A stretch of 64,000 nucleotides of DNA from JBCFBK01 sp038562555. Lineage in GTDB: Bacteria > Bacteroidota > Bacteroidia > Bacteroidales > Prolixibacteraceae. Made by a program: the position numbers and the translations under genes. Positions within the stretch are counted from its first letter, which is position 1, and each line of letters opens with the position of its first letter. The notes under the pieces are model-generated. The model did no database searches and was not told where the DNA came from. It saw only the letters and a list, made by a program, of their open reading frames with translations. Shown in pieces: positions 6,963 through 15,892 of this stretch. The stretch spans positions 6,049 to 70,048 of the forward strand of contig JBCFBK010000028.1 of NCBI GenBank assembly GCA_038562555.1. The letters are read 5' to 3'.

Positions 6963-9504
6963 CGGTCATATTATTGGTCTTATTTTTATTCTATTTACCG
7001 CGTTTACCGCCTTCGGACAGGAAAAAAACATAACCGTTCGTGCAGAAAACAAGCGCCTCGATCAGTTGCTCGAGGAAGTCTCGTTAAACTACCTGCTCCG
7101 GTTTGCGTTTAATGCAGATGAGTTTTCTAAAATCAAGGTAACCTTCAACCTGAAATCGGCTTCTGTGACCGACTTTTTGAATGAGATCAGCCGGAAGTAT
7201 CACCTGCTTTACGAAATTATTGACCAGACTTATGTGCTGTACCGGAATCCGGATGCCCTTCCGGCAAAACAGGAAGAGCGTATCGTCCTCGAAGGTATCG
7301 TCACTGACGGGCATACCGGGGAACCGCTCCTGTACTGTCATGTCGGACTGACGGAAAACAAGGGTACAACCACCAATGAACTGGGAATTTTCAGCCAATC
7401 GGTTGAAAAAACTGATCAGGTCACCATCATGATCAGTCATCTGGGATACCGGCGTCTGGATACGACGCTAAACCTGAAGCCGGGAAGCTTTCACAAAATC
7501 CAACTGAACCCTTTTTCCGTTCAGATGGAAACTATCCGGGTACTTCAGCAGGAAAAGGACGTCATCGAGATGAGCAGCGGATCGGAACGGATTGCGTTCA
7601 ATCCCCGACAGGCAGCTAACCTGCCCCGAATTGACGACAGCGATCTGATCACCGCTCTTAGCCTGATTCCCGGGGTTCATCTGCTGGGAGGACAAGCTCC
7701 GGGAATTTCAATCCGCGGTGGCTCGCCATCCGAAAACCTGATCCTGCTCGATGGCATACCCATTCTGGAAACCAGTCACCTGTTTGGCAATATGAGCGTT
7801 CTGAATGCCAAGTTCGTTTCCCAGGCTTTTGTTTCCAGAGGGGCCTTCGATGCCACTTACGGAGAACGGGTGTCGGGCGTTGTGGAACTGACAGGTCAAT
7901 TCAATTATTCCAGACCAGGTCTGGACCTGTCGGCCAACCTGATGAACATCAACGCTGCCGGAGAAATACCGCTGGGCAAAACGGTTTCAGTGAGCGGTGC
8001 ATATCGCCGATCCTATATTGATCAATGGGAAAATTACCTGTACCGGCAGATTCTGGAACAGCAAACCACGGCGGAAGAAGGCTCTTCGTTGAGCCCGACC
8101 GTGCATTTTGATGATTTCAATTTCAAGTTGAGTGTAAGACCATCTGAAAAACAGGAAATAGCCGTCAGCGCTTTCAACAGCAGCGATCTGCAGCAAAGAA
8201 CATTTTCGTTTGAAAACGACCGGTTTTACAGAAATGACGAGGCCGACAGTAAAAACAGCGGAATAAGCGGGAGTTGGAAAATTCAGTCCGGCGAATGGCG
8301 GCACCGGCTCAGCGCGGGCTATAACAAGGTGGAACGCACCTCCTTTTCCAATTCAGGAACAGAGCCAAATAAGCAGGGAAAGGGCGGAAAAGAAGAACTC
8401 GATAAGGACGACAATTATCTGGAAGAACTGCTGGTGAATTGGTCAGCCGAAGTAAAAACCGGTATTTTCACCCATCAGTTCGGAGCCGGAGCTCATCTGG
8501 ACCGGGTTGACTATCTATATTTGGCAAAAAATCCGACCGGTAATATTCAGGTCGATTCCATCCGGTATGATGCTGACCTGGACGTGCTGCATACTTTTTT
8601 GCAGGAAAAGATACAACTCACCGAGGACATGCAATTTCGCGTAGGACTGCGGATAAACCAAGAGAACAGCACCAATAAGTTCTATTTTCAGCCAAGACTG
8701 GGCGTAAGCCTGGACGTTACCCCCGATCTTAACCTGTTTTATTCCGGCGGGGTGTATAACCAGTTTTTGTCACGTATCCGCAAAATCGACAGCAATGGCT
8801 CGGCTGATCTGGTTTGGTATCTCCCCGACTCCACCGGCGCAGGTATTATGAAAGCCTGGCAACATACCGTGGGTTCACATTATGAGAAAAATGGGTGGAG
8901 TATTAATGTGGAGTCCTATTATAAAAAAACGAGGGGAAAAATGAACCTTTATGCGGAAATCAGCGGTTCAAAGGAAAAAACGATCACCTATGTTCCACGT
9001 CCGGGAGAATCAGAACACTACGGTATTGACGTTATGCTCCACTACAAAAAAGGCGCTTTCACGCATATGCTGGCCTGGTCTGTATCAAAGTCAGCAGAAC
9101 GATTCGATAATTTTAATGCCGGTGATACCTACCCTGCATTTGATGACCAGCGTCACCGGCTCAGGTGGACGGAAATGGGCCGTTACAAAAGCTGGGTCGT
9201 TTCAGCGAATCTCACCTGTCACTCGGGAAGTCCCTACCTGCCGGCGGGCGTTACCAACGGGACACAGGAGTTCGGCAGGTTACCCGGCTTTTCGCAAACC
9301 GATTTTTCACTGATCAAACGCTTTAAATATAAATCTTTCACCTTGAGTTCAGGACTGTCACTGCTCAATATCTTTGATCGTGAAAACGTAGTTGAAGTCG
9401 ATTATTACCAGGTTTCAGACGAAACAGGGTCTTATTCCTTCCGCACCGACATCAGGGCCATGAAATTTACTCCCGTATTTTTTATTAATATCAGGATCCT
9501 GTAA
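6949..9504 (+). CDS. TonB-dependent receptor with STN signalling domain
   Basis: 851-residue outer-membrane receptor. The signal peptide ends AFTAFGQ. A secretin/TonB short N-terminal (STN) domain (about residues 25-85) contacts FecR. A CarboxypepD_reg-like domain (about 105-185) and a plug (ITALSLIPGVHLLGGQ, ISIRGGSPSENLILLDG) precede the barrel. The only start giving a proper signal peptide is TTG at 6949, inside fecR, so translation is probably coupled to fecR with a 14-base overlap. Unlike SusC it is short and has no SusD partner, which points to a small ligand such as a siderophore, cofactor or metal chelate (inference). Confidence 0.9.
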   Translation: MKRNNGHIIGLIFILFTAFTAFGQEKNITVRAENKRLDQLLEEVSLNYLLRFAFNADEFSKIKVTFNLKSASVTDFLNEISRKYHLLYEIIDQTYVLYRNPDALPAKQEERIVLEGIVTDGHTGEPLLYCHVGLTENKGTTTNELGIFSQSVEKTDQVTIMISHLGYRRLDTTLNLKPGSFHKIQLNPFSVQMETIRVLQQEKDVIEMSSGSERIAFNPRQAANLPRIDDSDLITALSLIPGVHLLGGQAPGISIRGGSPSENLILLDGIPILETSHLFGNMSVLNAKFVSQAFVSRGAFDATYGERVSGVVELTGQFNYSRPGLDLSANLMNINAAGEIPLGKTVSVSGAYRRSYIDQWENYLYRQILEQQTTAEEGSSLSPTVHFDDFNFKLSVRPSEKQEIAVSAFNSSDLQQRTFSFENDRFYRNDEADSKNSGISGSWKIQSGEWRHRLSAGYNKVERTSFSNSGTEPNKQGKGGKEELDKDDNYLEELLVNWSAEVKTGIFTHQFGAGAHLDRVDYLYLAKNPTGNIQVDSIRYDADLDVLHTFLQEKIQLTEDMQFRVGLRINQENSTNKFYFQPRLGVSLDVTPDLNLFYSGGVYNQFLSRIRKIDSNGSADLVWYLPDSTGAGIMKAWQHTVGSHYEKNGWSINVESYYKKTRGKMNLYAEISGSKEKTITYVPRPGESEHYGIDVMLHYKKGAFTHMLAWSVSKSAERFDNFNAGDTYPAFDDQRHRLRWTEMGRYKSWVVSANLTCHSGSPYLPAGVTNGTQEFGRLPGFSQTDFSLIKRFKYKSFTLSSGLSLLNIFDRENVVEVDYYQVSDETGSYSFRTDIRAMKFTPVFFINIRIL

Positions 9505-9556
9505 ATCAACCGGATATAACTTTCCCTTAAAAGAATCTCAAAATCACGGTAGGGTA

Positions 9557-9601
9557 TTTCTCAGTGAATGGATAGTAGGTTCGTAAATCGTTACTGAGAA
9601 A
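9557..9601 (+). promoter_or_regulatory. Stem-loop abutting the start codon of the second fecR
   Basis: Perfect 9-bp arms, TTTCTCAGT at 9557-9565 and ACTGAGAAA at 9593-9601, with a 27-base loop. The last base of the right arm is the A of the ATG, so in RNA the ribosome-entry region would be paired. Candidate translational control element, by inference from position. Confidence 0.5.
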
Positions 9602-10473
9602 TGTCCAAGTCCGCCAAATATGATATACCGGTATTATCTGCTATTTTTCAGACTACCGGGATGCACGATAAAATGGCACGCGCCTGGATCGTTCCGGCTG
9701 TAACCGACAAAAAATTGATTCTAAACAAGTTATTAAAACATATTGAAGAAGGAAATCAAAACCGCAGCAGGAATAATGGGATATCACTTAGTCCTGCTTT
9801 TCGCATAGCAATCTCAACCGCTGCTTCTCTGGTTTTGATTCTTCTTCTTCATTTTCTTCTCTCAGTGGTTCGCCTGGAAAATGAATCACAACAGGTGAAG
9901 GCAATCAGGCTTCCCGATCAATCGAGGGTCGTATTGAATAAGAACAGTTCGGTGAGCTACGCCAGGTACTGGTGGAAAAGGGAAATAAAATTAAAAGGAG
10001 ACGCATATTTCGAGGTCGAAAAAGGGAAAACGTTCATTGTAAAGACTAAAGAAGGCGATGTGTGTGTGCTTGGAACCCGGTTTCAGGTTTCAGAACGCAG
10101 TAATGGTCTGGTCATCAACTGCTACGAGGGAAAAGTCAGCTTGTCTGACGAAGAACATGTGCAGGAAATCACGGCAGGTCATTCCCTGGAATATGAAGAC
10201 AATGGCGCGGCTGCCTTGAACCCACTGCTGTCAAAGTATCCTGAAATGGCACAGTTTAAACGGAATTTTAAGGGAGAAAAACTTTCGGCCGTGACAACGG
10301 CACTGGAAAATTTTTTCCACATCAAAATTCTGCTCGCAACAGAACATTCAGAGCGCTTCACCGGTAACCTCGAAACCGCAGACGCAGAAACGGCTCTCCG
10401 GATTATCTGCCGTTCCATGAACCTGAACTATGCCTTCAATTCGAACAGAAACATAATTATTAATGAAAAATGA
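9601..10473 (+). CDS. Second FecR-like protein without its own sigma factor
   Basis: 290 residues. The N-terminal cytoplasmic region resembles an anti-sigma (MARAWIVPAVTDKKLILNKLLKHI) and is followed by one membrane helix (about 68-88). The FecR domain has IRLPDQSRVVLNKNSSVSY, GDAYFEVEKGKTFIV and LGTRFQV, and the C-terminal DUF4974-like region includes FHIKILLATE. It lies 96 bases after the TonB receptor on the same strand. Its only nearby sigma gene is the one at 5617, which already has a FecR partner. It may modulate the same sigma factor or another one elsewhere. It overlaps or abuts the following lipoprotein gene. Confidence 0.87.
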   Translation: MSKSAKYDIPVLSAIFQTTGMHDKMARAWIVPAVTDKKLILNKLLKHIEEGNQNRSRNNGISLSPAFRIAISTAASLVLILLLHFLLSVVRLENESQQVKAIRLPDQSRVVLNKNSSVSYARYWWKREIKLKGDAYFEVEKGKTFIVKTKEGDVCVLGTRFQVSERSNGLVINCYEGKVSLSDEEHVQEITAGHSLEYEDNGAAALNPLLSKYPEMAQFKRNFKGEKLSAVTTALENFFHIKILLATEHSERFTGNLETADAETALRIICRSMNLNYAFNSNRNIIINEK

Positions 10474-10480
10474 TCAAGCT

Positions 10481-11368
10481 ATGAAGACAAATTTAAAAAC
10501 AATGACCTTCCTGCTCCTGGCGCTCGTCGGAGCAATGTTTACAGCCTGTCAGCAGGATGAAGACCTGAGCAGCACGGAAAGCAAAGGAAAAGTTACATTT
10601 CTGATGACAGATGCACCCTTCCCAAGTGAGCAGGTTGCAGCAGTTAATGTTGTGATCGACCGGATTGAAATCCGCAAGGTCAGCGATTCTGAAGTGGAAG
10701 AATCAGCCGATTTCTTTGTAGTATCTGAAGGAACTCAGGAATTTAACCTGCTGGATCTCAGAAACGGTGTTACCACTCAAATCGGTGAAGCCATGCTTGA
10801 TACAGGTGTTTACGACCAGATCAGACTTCACATTGTCGAATCAGAAATCGTGCTAAATGATGAGGCGAACACAGTTTACGATCTGAAGATCCCGAGCGGA
10901 GCAAGCAGCGGCCTGAAGATTAACATCATGAACGGACTGGAAGTCGATGGCGGATCCACACACACGCTGGTTCTGGATTTTGATGTCAGCAAGTCGTTTG
11001 TGGTACAAGGTAATCCGAATACCAACGCCGGAATAAAAGGATTCATCTTTAAGCCGGTACTGCGGGCAATCGTTGAAGACATAAGCGGAAGCATCGAGGG
11101 TACAGTCACAACCGGCGAAGCAAAAACAGTCCTTCCCAATGTCTCTGTGTCCATTATGCAGGATACCACCGTGGTATCGACTGCCATAACCGACGACAAA
11201 GGTTATTACGCCGTGATTGGTTTGCTTCCCGGTAACTACAAGATAAAAACACAACCGCAAGGTTATCAGCTCTTCGAACAGGCAGACATTCCTGTCGAAA
11301 AACAAAAGGCTACGGTGGTGGACATCACCCTGGTACCCGTACCGGCAACGCCTCCGGCCACAAACTGA
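10481..11368 (+). CDS. DUF4382 domain lipoprotein with carboxypeptidase-regulatory-like tail
   Basis: About 295 residues. A lipoprotein signal peptide ends in MFTAC. The DUF4382 domain (KGKVTFLMTDAPFP through FIFKPVLRAI) is followed by a CarboxypepD_reg-like domain (GSIEGTVTTGEAKTVLPNVSV onward). The first in-frame ATG (10463) overlaps fecR by 11 bases. The second (10481), used here, gives the cleaner lipoprotein signal. Function unknown. Being last in the locus suggests that it is a surface or periplasmic partner of the receptor. Confidence 0.85.
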   Translation: MKTNLKTMTFLLLALVGAMFTACQQDEDLSSTESKGKVTFLMTDAPFPSEQVAAVNVVIDRIEIRKVSDSEVEESADFFVVSEGTQEFNLLDLRNGVTTQIGEAMLDTGVYDQIRLHIVESEIVLNDEANTVYDLKIPSGASSGLKINIMNGLEVDGGSTHTLVLDFDVSKSFVVQGNPNTNAGIKGFIFKPVLRAIVEDISGSIEGTVTTGEAKTVLPNVSVSIMQDTTVVSTAITDDKGYYAVIGLLPGNYKIKTQPQGYQLFEQADIPVEKQKATVVDITLVPVPATPPATN

Positions 11369-11409
11369 TACGTTAATTGGGAAGAACGTAGCGATTGATT
11401 GGTTTGTCA

Positions 11410-11447
11410 GATGAGGTCATCTTTTTCAGATGGCCTCATCACTTTTT
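11410..11447 (+). terminator. Intrinsic terminator after DUF4382 gene
   Basis: Stem GATGAGG-t-CATCT / AGATG-g-CCTCATC with a TTTTC loop, followed by ACTTTTT. It may also serve the convergent gene ending at 11461. Confidence 0.8.
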
Positions 11448-11460
11448 AACCTCGTTGTAA

Positions 11461-12096
11461 TCAAAACCTCCACTCCACTCCTGCGTTAAGACTGAACCGG
11501 CGGAGAGAAGCATCATTCTTTTCATACAGCTTTTTGAAGAAAAGCGTGTAATCGGGAGAAAGCGTAGCCCCCAAATGCTTCGTAAAATTATATTTGATAA
11601 CCGCTCCGCCTGAAAAGCCGGACATTTTATCGCTGTAATCGGTTTTTATATAATTCATGTCAGAAACAGAGCCGTCCGAACGCAGTGATTCCTGATCCGA
11701 CTCCAGCGCATATTCAAGCTTAAGACCCGGTGAGAGAAAAAGTTCAAGATCCTTAAAAGACCAGACCCGAATGTCGAGACGGGGGGTAAAACCCAGGCTT
11801 TTTAAAGTCATCTCGCTCTCCCTGATATCTCCCGCGGTCAGCGGACGCTGTCCGAAGCTGTACTCGAGAAACCGGAACTGAAGCCGGAACCGTGTAATAT
11901 CAGAAAACCTGTACCCGAGATCCAAACCGGCATTAAAATCGGTTTTACCGTTTTCGAACTTCTCATAATCATTTGGGGCATAGTACTTGTTGCTGTTCAT
12001 ATCAATCCCGCCATTCAGGTTCACAAAAAACCGCGACTGGGAAAAGCCGGAAATTGCGCAGAATACACAAAAAACGGAGATGCAAAGTGTTTTCAT
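11461..12096 (-). CDS. Outer-membrane beta-barrel protein, function unknown
   Basis: 211 residues from the Met at 12096 (MKTLCISVFCVFCAISGFSQ is a signal peptide). The longer reading from 12177 adds an improbable hydrophobic leader and starts at the promoter itself. The body is built of alternating aromatic/polar strands (FNAGLDLGYRF, FRLQFRFLEYSF, GGAVIKYNF, FSLNAGVEWRF) and ends with a C-terminal Phe, as outer-membrane barrels do. An eight-stranded porin-like or OmpA-like barrel is likely; no binding function can be read. Confidence 0.8.
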   Translation of the reverse strand: MKTLCISVFCVFCAISGFSQSRFFVNLNGGIDMNSNKYYAPNDYEKFENGKTDFNAGLDLGYRFSDITRFRLQFRFLEYSFGQRPLTAGDIRESEMTLKSLGFTPRLDIRVWSFKDLELFLSPGLKLEYALESDQESLRSDGSVSDMNYIKTDYSDKMSGFSGGAVIKYNFTKHLGATLSPDYTLFFKKLYEKNDASLRRFSLNAGVEWRF

Positions 12097-12174
12097 AAAG
12101 GCTATTTTTAAAAAAAATGATTTTTCCATCGGAACAAAAACAAGGCCAAAGGTTATGATCAGAAAACCGAAAGA

Positions 12175-12182
12175 CAAAGTTA
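12175..12182 (-). promoter_or_regulatory. -7 box TAACTTTG for the outer-membrane barrel gene
   Basis: Exact TAnnTTTG on the minus strand, placing transcription start near 12168, about 70 bases before the ATG at 12096. Confidence 0.5.
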
Positions 12183-12267
12183 CTGGACAGATTTCCGTTT
12201 TTCATCGATGTTTATATTAAAATCAACGACGTTGGCGGGAAATGACCGGGTGTTTTTCCGATCCCTG

Positions 12268-12298
12268 TTGCAAACATGCTCGTTTCGTTCTACTTTTG
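12268..12298 (+). promoter_or_regulatory. Bacteroidota promoter for mnmA
   Basis: TTG at 12268-12270, a 20-base spacer, then TACTTTTG at 12291-12298. Both elements and the spacing fit the TTG-N19/20-TAnnTTTG consensus. The start codon is 18 bases further on, which supports the ATG at 12317 over longer readings. Confidence 0.75.
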
Positions 12299-12316
12299 TC
12301 GGTTTATTCACAACGC

Positions 12317-13495
12317 ATGGAGAAAGTAGTTATCGGATTATCAGGGGGGGTGGATTCAAGTGTCGCCGCATACCTGCTTAAACAGCAGGGATACGATGTA
12401 ACAGCCTTATTCATGATTAACTGGCATGACCGGACGGGCACCTTAACCGGTCAGTGTACCTGGGAAGATGACGCCCTGATTGCAGAAATGGTAGCCAAAA
12501 AACTGGATATGCCGTTCCATATCGTTGATCTGAGCAAAGACTATAAGCAGCGCGTGGTCGATTATATGTTCGATGAGTACAGTAAAGGCCGCACGCCTAA
12601 CCCGGACGTACTCTGCAACCGGGAGATCAAATTCGATATCTTTTTGAACGAATGCCTGAAACTGGGGGCCGACTATGTGGCAACGGGCCACTATTGCCGA
12701 AAATCATCATTCGCGCATGACGGAAAAACAATCCACCAGTTGTTAGCCGGGACCGATCCGAATAAGGATCAGAGCTACTTCCTTTGCCAGCTTAACCAGG
12801 ATCAGCTCAGCAAATCATTGTTCCCCGTAGGTGGTCTGTTAAAGCCGGAAGTGCGCCGGATCGCGGCGGAACAGCAACTGCCAACCGCCACCCGCAAAGA
12901 TTCGCAGGGAATCTGCTTTGTCGGTAAAGTTGATTTACCTTCTTTTCTTCAACAGCAACTTCAGGCCAGGACCGGGAACGTCATCGAAATTCCGGCCGAC
13001 TTTGCTGAAAAGAAAAAAAATGTTGAAAAAATACCTGATAATTTTAAAAAACTTTGTTTCGCCTATCCCTATAAACCATGGAACGGCAAGGTAATCGGAG
13101 AGCATCGCGGGGCTCATTTTTATACCATTGGCCAACGAAAAGGCCTCAGCATCGGTGGACATGCCGATCCCCTTTTTGTCGTTGGCACGGATGTGAAACG
13201 GAACATTATTTATGTGGGCGAAGGCACGGAGCACCCTGCACTCTATCGGCCCGGCTTATTCATTCCGACACCGGAAATTCACTGGATCAGGACAGACCTG
13301 GCTATGAAAGACGGTGAAACCAGGCATTATGAGGTGCGGATCCGCTACAGGCAGCCGCTCGAAAAAACAACCTTATACCAGCGAAAAGAAGGGTTATACA
13401 TGATCTTTGATCAGGAACAGCGGGGAATCACAGCCGGGCAGTTCGCAGCCTGGTACGACGGGGAAGAACTGTTGGGTTCCGGCGTCATTATTTAG
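12317..13495 (+). CDS. mnmA: tRNA-specific 2-thiouridylase MnmA
   Basis: 392 residues. Adds sulfur to C2 of the wobble uridine (U34) of Lys, Glu and Gln tRNAs in the cytoplasm, using ATP and a persulfide relay. The PP-loop GLSGGVDSS is at residues 7-15. The two catalytic cysteines are Cys100 (VLCNREIKF) and Cys200 (GICFVG). The start at 12317 puts the PP-loop at its usual distance from the N-terminus; the in-frame TTG/ATG codons upstream lie in the promoter. The charged insertion around EIPADFAEKKKNVEKI is seen in Bacteroidota members of the family. Confidence 0.96.
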   Translation: MEKVVIGLSGGVDSSVAAYLLKQQGYDVTALFMINWHDRTGTLTGQCTWEDDALIAEMVAKKLDMPFHIVDLSKDYKQRVVDYMFDEYSKGRTPNPDVLCNREIKFDIFLNECLKLGADYVATGHYCRKSSFAHDGKTIHQLLAGTDPNKDQSYFLCQLNQDQLSKSLFPVGGLLKPEVRRIAAEQQLPTATRKDSQGICFVGKVDLPSFLQQQLQARTGNVIEIPADFAEKKKNVEKIPDNFKKLCFAYPYKPWNGKVIGEHRGAHFYTIGQRKGLSIGGHADPLFVVGTDVKRNIIYVGEGTEHPALYRPGLFIPTPEIHWIRTDLAMKDGETRHYEVRIRYRQPLEKTTLYQRKEGLYMIFDQEQRGITAGQFAAWYDGEELLGSGVII

Positions 13496-13552
13496 CAGAA
13501 ACCAGCCATACGATATGCCGGTTCCAGCCTTTTTCCTAAAGGAAATTTGGTT

Positions 13553-13560
13553 TAACTTTG
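13553..13560 (+). promoter_or_regulatory. -7 box TAACTTTG upstream of yicC
   Basis: Exact TAnnTTTG, 26 bases before the ATG at 13587. The -33 region is only T-rich. Confidence 0.5.
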
Positions 13561-13586
13561 AAGAACATTAAATATAAAATATCCAC

Positions 13587-14462
13587 ATGATTAAATCCAT
13601 GACCGGCTACGGTAAGGCCGAATTCGAAACGGTAAACCGGAAAATAACCGTCGAATTAAAATCATTGAACAGCAAGCAGGTTGATATCAACACCCGGGTG
13701 CCGATGCTTTACCGTGAAAAAGACCTCGTTATCAGAAGGGAGATTTCGGAAAAGCTGATCCGGGGCAAAATTGATTTCTCACTTTTTATTGAAGATCATG
13801 GTTCTGACAGTAACTCAGCCATTAATGAAGGTGTAGTGATGAGTTATTATAACCAACTCAGCAGCATTCAGGAAAAGCTGGGATTGCCGGTTACCGAACA
13901 GATCATGCTTTCTGTTATGCGCCTGCCCGACACGGTCAAGACCGCCTATGCCGAACTGGATGAGAAAGAATGGGAGTTGATCTTTTCGCAGGTACAACTG
14001 GTTATCAGGGCCGTCGACCAGTTCAGGACACAGGAAGGCGAAGCCCTTAGCCGTGATATCCGGTCGAATATTACCGAAATCCAGCAGTTATTCAAACAAA
14101 TCGATGCTTTTGAGGAACAGCGTATCATCAACATTAAAGCGCGCATTCTCGATAGCCTCAAAGAAGTAAATATCAACGGAAATCTGGACAAGAACAGGTT
14201 CGAGCAGGAGTTGATCTATTACCTCGAAAAACTGGACATCAACGAAGAAAAAGTACGCCTGACCAATCATTGTGATTATTTTCTGGAAACGCTCGACACC
14301 CCCGGGGACGTGGGCAAAAAACTCGGATTCATTGCCCAGGAAATCGGACGTGAAATTAATACAATTGGAAGCAAGGCCAACGAAAGCCATATGCAACGTA
14401 TTGTGGTGCAAATGAAAGATTCGCTCGAGCGGATTAAGGAACAATTACTGAATGTGCTGTGA
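13587..14462 (+). CDS. YicC/YloC family endoribonuclease
   Basis: 291 residues. Begins MIKSMTGYGKAE, the family signature, and ends with the conserved SNESHMQRIVVQMKDSLERIKEQLLNV-type helix (NIKARILDSL and KLGFIAQEIGREINTIGSKAN also present). E. coli YicC is an endoribonuclease acting on sRNA/mRNA. First gene of yicC-gmk-nadD, a conserved arrangement in Bacteroidota; the gap to gmk is 79 bases. Confidence 0.94.
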   Translation: MIKSMTGYGKAEFETVNRKITVELKSLNSKQVDINTRVPMLYREKDLVIRREISEKLIRGKIDFSLFIEDHGSDSNSAINEGVVMSYYNQLSSIQEKLGLPVTEQIMLSVMRLPDTVKTAYAELDEKEWELIFSQVQLVIRAVDQFRTQEGEALSRDIRSNITEIQQLFKQIDAFEEQRIINIKARILDSLKEVNINGNLDKNRFEQELIYYLEKLDINEEKVRLTNHCDYFLETLDTPGDVGKKLGFIAQEIGREINTIGSKANESHMQRIVVQMKDSLERIKEQLLNVL

Positions 14463-14541
14463 GAATTAGTTACACTCCTGTAATAGCAGGTATCTCCGTC
14501 AATTAGAGCTTTCGCACGGATGAATTTCAATATCAAAAAAA

Positions 14542-15111
14542 ATGGCTAAAGGGAAACTGATTATTTTTTCGGCGCCCTCAGGTTCCGGCAAGACCACCAT
14601 TGTCAGGCATCTGCTGAAAGTGAACCCCGGATTTGAATTTTCCATATCGGCAACCAGCAGGGCACCGCGAAATACGGAAACAGACGGTGTGGATTACTAC
14701 TTCTTAAGTGAGGTGGAATTCAGGGAAAAAATAAATAACTATGAATTTTTGGAATGGGAGGAAGTTTATCCCGGCACTTTTTACGGGACATTAAAATCGG
14801 AAGTGGAGCGTATCAGAAACAAAGGGAAGCACGTTCTTTTTGATGTGGACGTTATTGGTGGAATCAATATCAAAAAATTCTACGGCGATGAAGCGCTGGC
14901 CGTTTTTATCCAGCCCCCTTCAATCGAAGAACTGGAGCAGCGGCTAGTGAGGCGATCAACCGATTCGCCGGAGGTTATCCGGAAACGAGTTCAAAAAGCG
15001 GCCTATGAGCTGACCTTTGCGCCCCAATTCGACCGGATCCTCATCAATGGTGACCTCCAGCCCAGTCTTGCCCAGGCAGAAAAGCTGGTAAAGGAGTTCA
15101 CGGAGCACTGA
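14542..15111 (+). CDS. gmk: Guanylate kinase
   Basis: 189 residues. Phosphorylates GMP to GDP with ATP. The P-loop SAPSGSGKT is at residues 10-18, followed by the GMP-binding SRAPRNTETDGVDYYFLS and a lid. Length is typical. Middle gene of yicC-gmk-nadD. Confidence 0.97.
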   Translation: MAKGKLIIFSAPSGSGKTTIVRHLLKVNPGFEFSISATSRAPRNTETDGVDYYFLSEVEFREKINNYEFLEWEEVYPGTFYGTLKSEVERIRNKGKHVLFDVDVIGGINIKKFYGDEALAVFIQPPSIEELEQRLVRRSTDSPEVIRKRVQKAAYELTFAPQFDRILINGDLQPSLAQAEKLVKEFTEH

Positions 15112-15146
15112 AAAATGGCGAAACTGTTAAATTGTTATTAAAAACA

Positions 15147-15180
15147 GCTAATAGCAACAGCTAAAGGCGAATAGCCAGTA
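15147..15180. repeat. Degenerate 7-bp-periodic repeat between gmk and nadD
   Basis: Units GCTAATA, GCTAAAG, GCGAATA and GCCAGTA, with one 6-base unit breaking phase. It ends two bases before the nadD ATG. Confidence 0.6.
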
Positions 15181-15182
15181 TC

Positions 15183-15764
15183 ATGAAAATAGGATTATAT
15201 TTCGGAACGTTCAACCCCATCCACATCGGCCACATGGCGATTGCCAATTATATGGTTGAATTTACCGGAATCCGGCAGCTCTGGTTTATCGTAAGTCCGC
15301 AGAATCCGTTCAAGGAAGAAAAGAGTCTGTTAAAAGACTACCACCGGCTGGAAATGGTAAACCTTGCCATTGAGGGCGACGACCGTTTCCGGGCATCGGG
15401 CATTGAATTTAAGCTTCCCCGCCCCTCCTACACCATTAACACACTCGTCTACCTTCATGACGCCCATCCGGATCATGAGTTTTACCTGCTTATGGGATCA
15501 GACAATCTGAAGCATTTTCACAAATGGAAGAATGCCGACCTGATCCTCGAAAACAATCATATCCTGGTCTACCCGCGACCGGGAGAACAACCGCAGCCCG
15601 CCGCACCCCCCCATCCCCATATTCATATTGTGGAAGCTCCCCTCATGGAAATTTCCGCCTCCTTTATCCGCCAGGCAATTGCAGATGGGAAAAATGTCAG
15701 TTATTTTATTCCGCCGAAGGTCTGGGAGTATCTTCAGGAAATGAATTTTTACAGGAATCTGTGA
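15183..15764 (+). CDS. nadD: Nicotinate-nucleotide adenylyltransferase
   Basis: 193 residues. Makes deamido-NAD from nicotinate mononucleotide and ATP. The nucleotidyltransferase motif GTFNPIHIGHM is at residues 8-18 and the C-terminal motif is ISASFIRQAI. Length is typical. Probably cotranscribed with gmk despite the repeat-filled spacer. Confidence 0.96.
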   Translation: MKIGLYFGTFNPIHIGHMAIANYMVEFTGIRQLWFIVSPQNPFKEEKSLLKDYHRLEMVNLAIEGDDRFRASGIEFKLPRPSYTINTLVYLHDAHPDHEFYLLMGSDNLKHFHKWKNADLILENNHILVYPRPGEQPQPAAPPHPHIHIVEAPLMEISASFIRQAIADGKNVSYFIPPKVWEYLQEMNFYRNL

Positions 15765-15892
15765 GGCATAGCATGAGGAGTTCGCAAAACCGTTGACATG
15801 CGACGGCTAAATGCAGATGAATCAGCAGCAGCACCTGAACTTATTCTTAGTCAGGCTTGTTTGATAATTGGACCTTACGGACAGATGACAAA

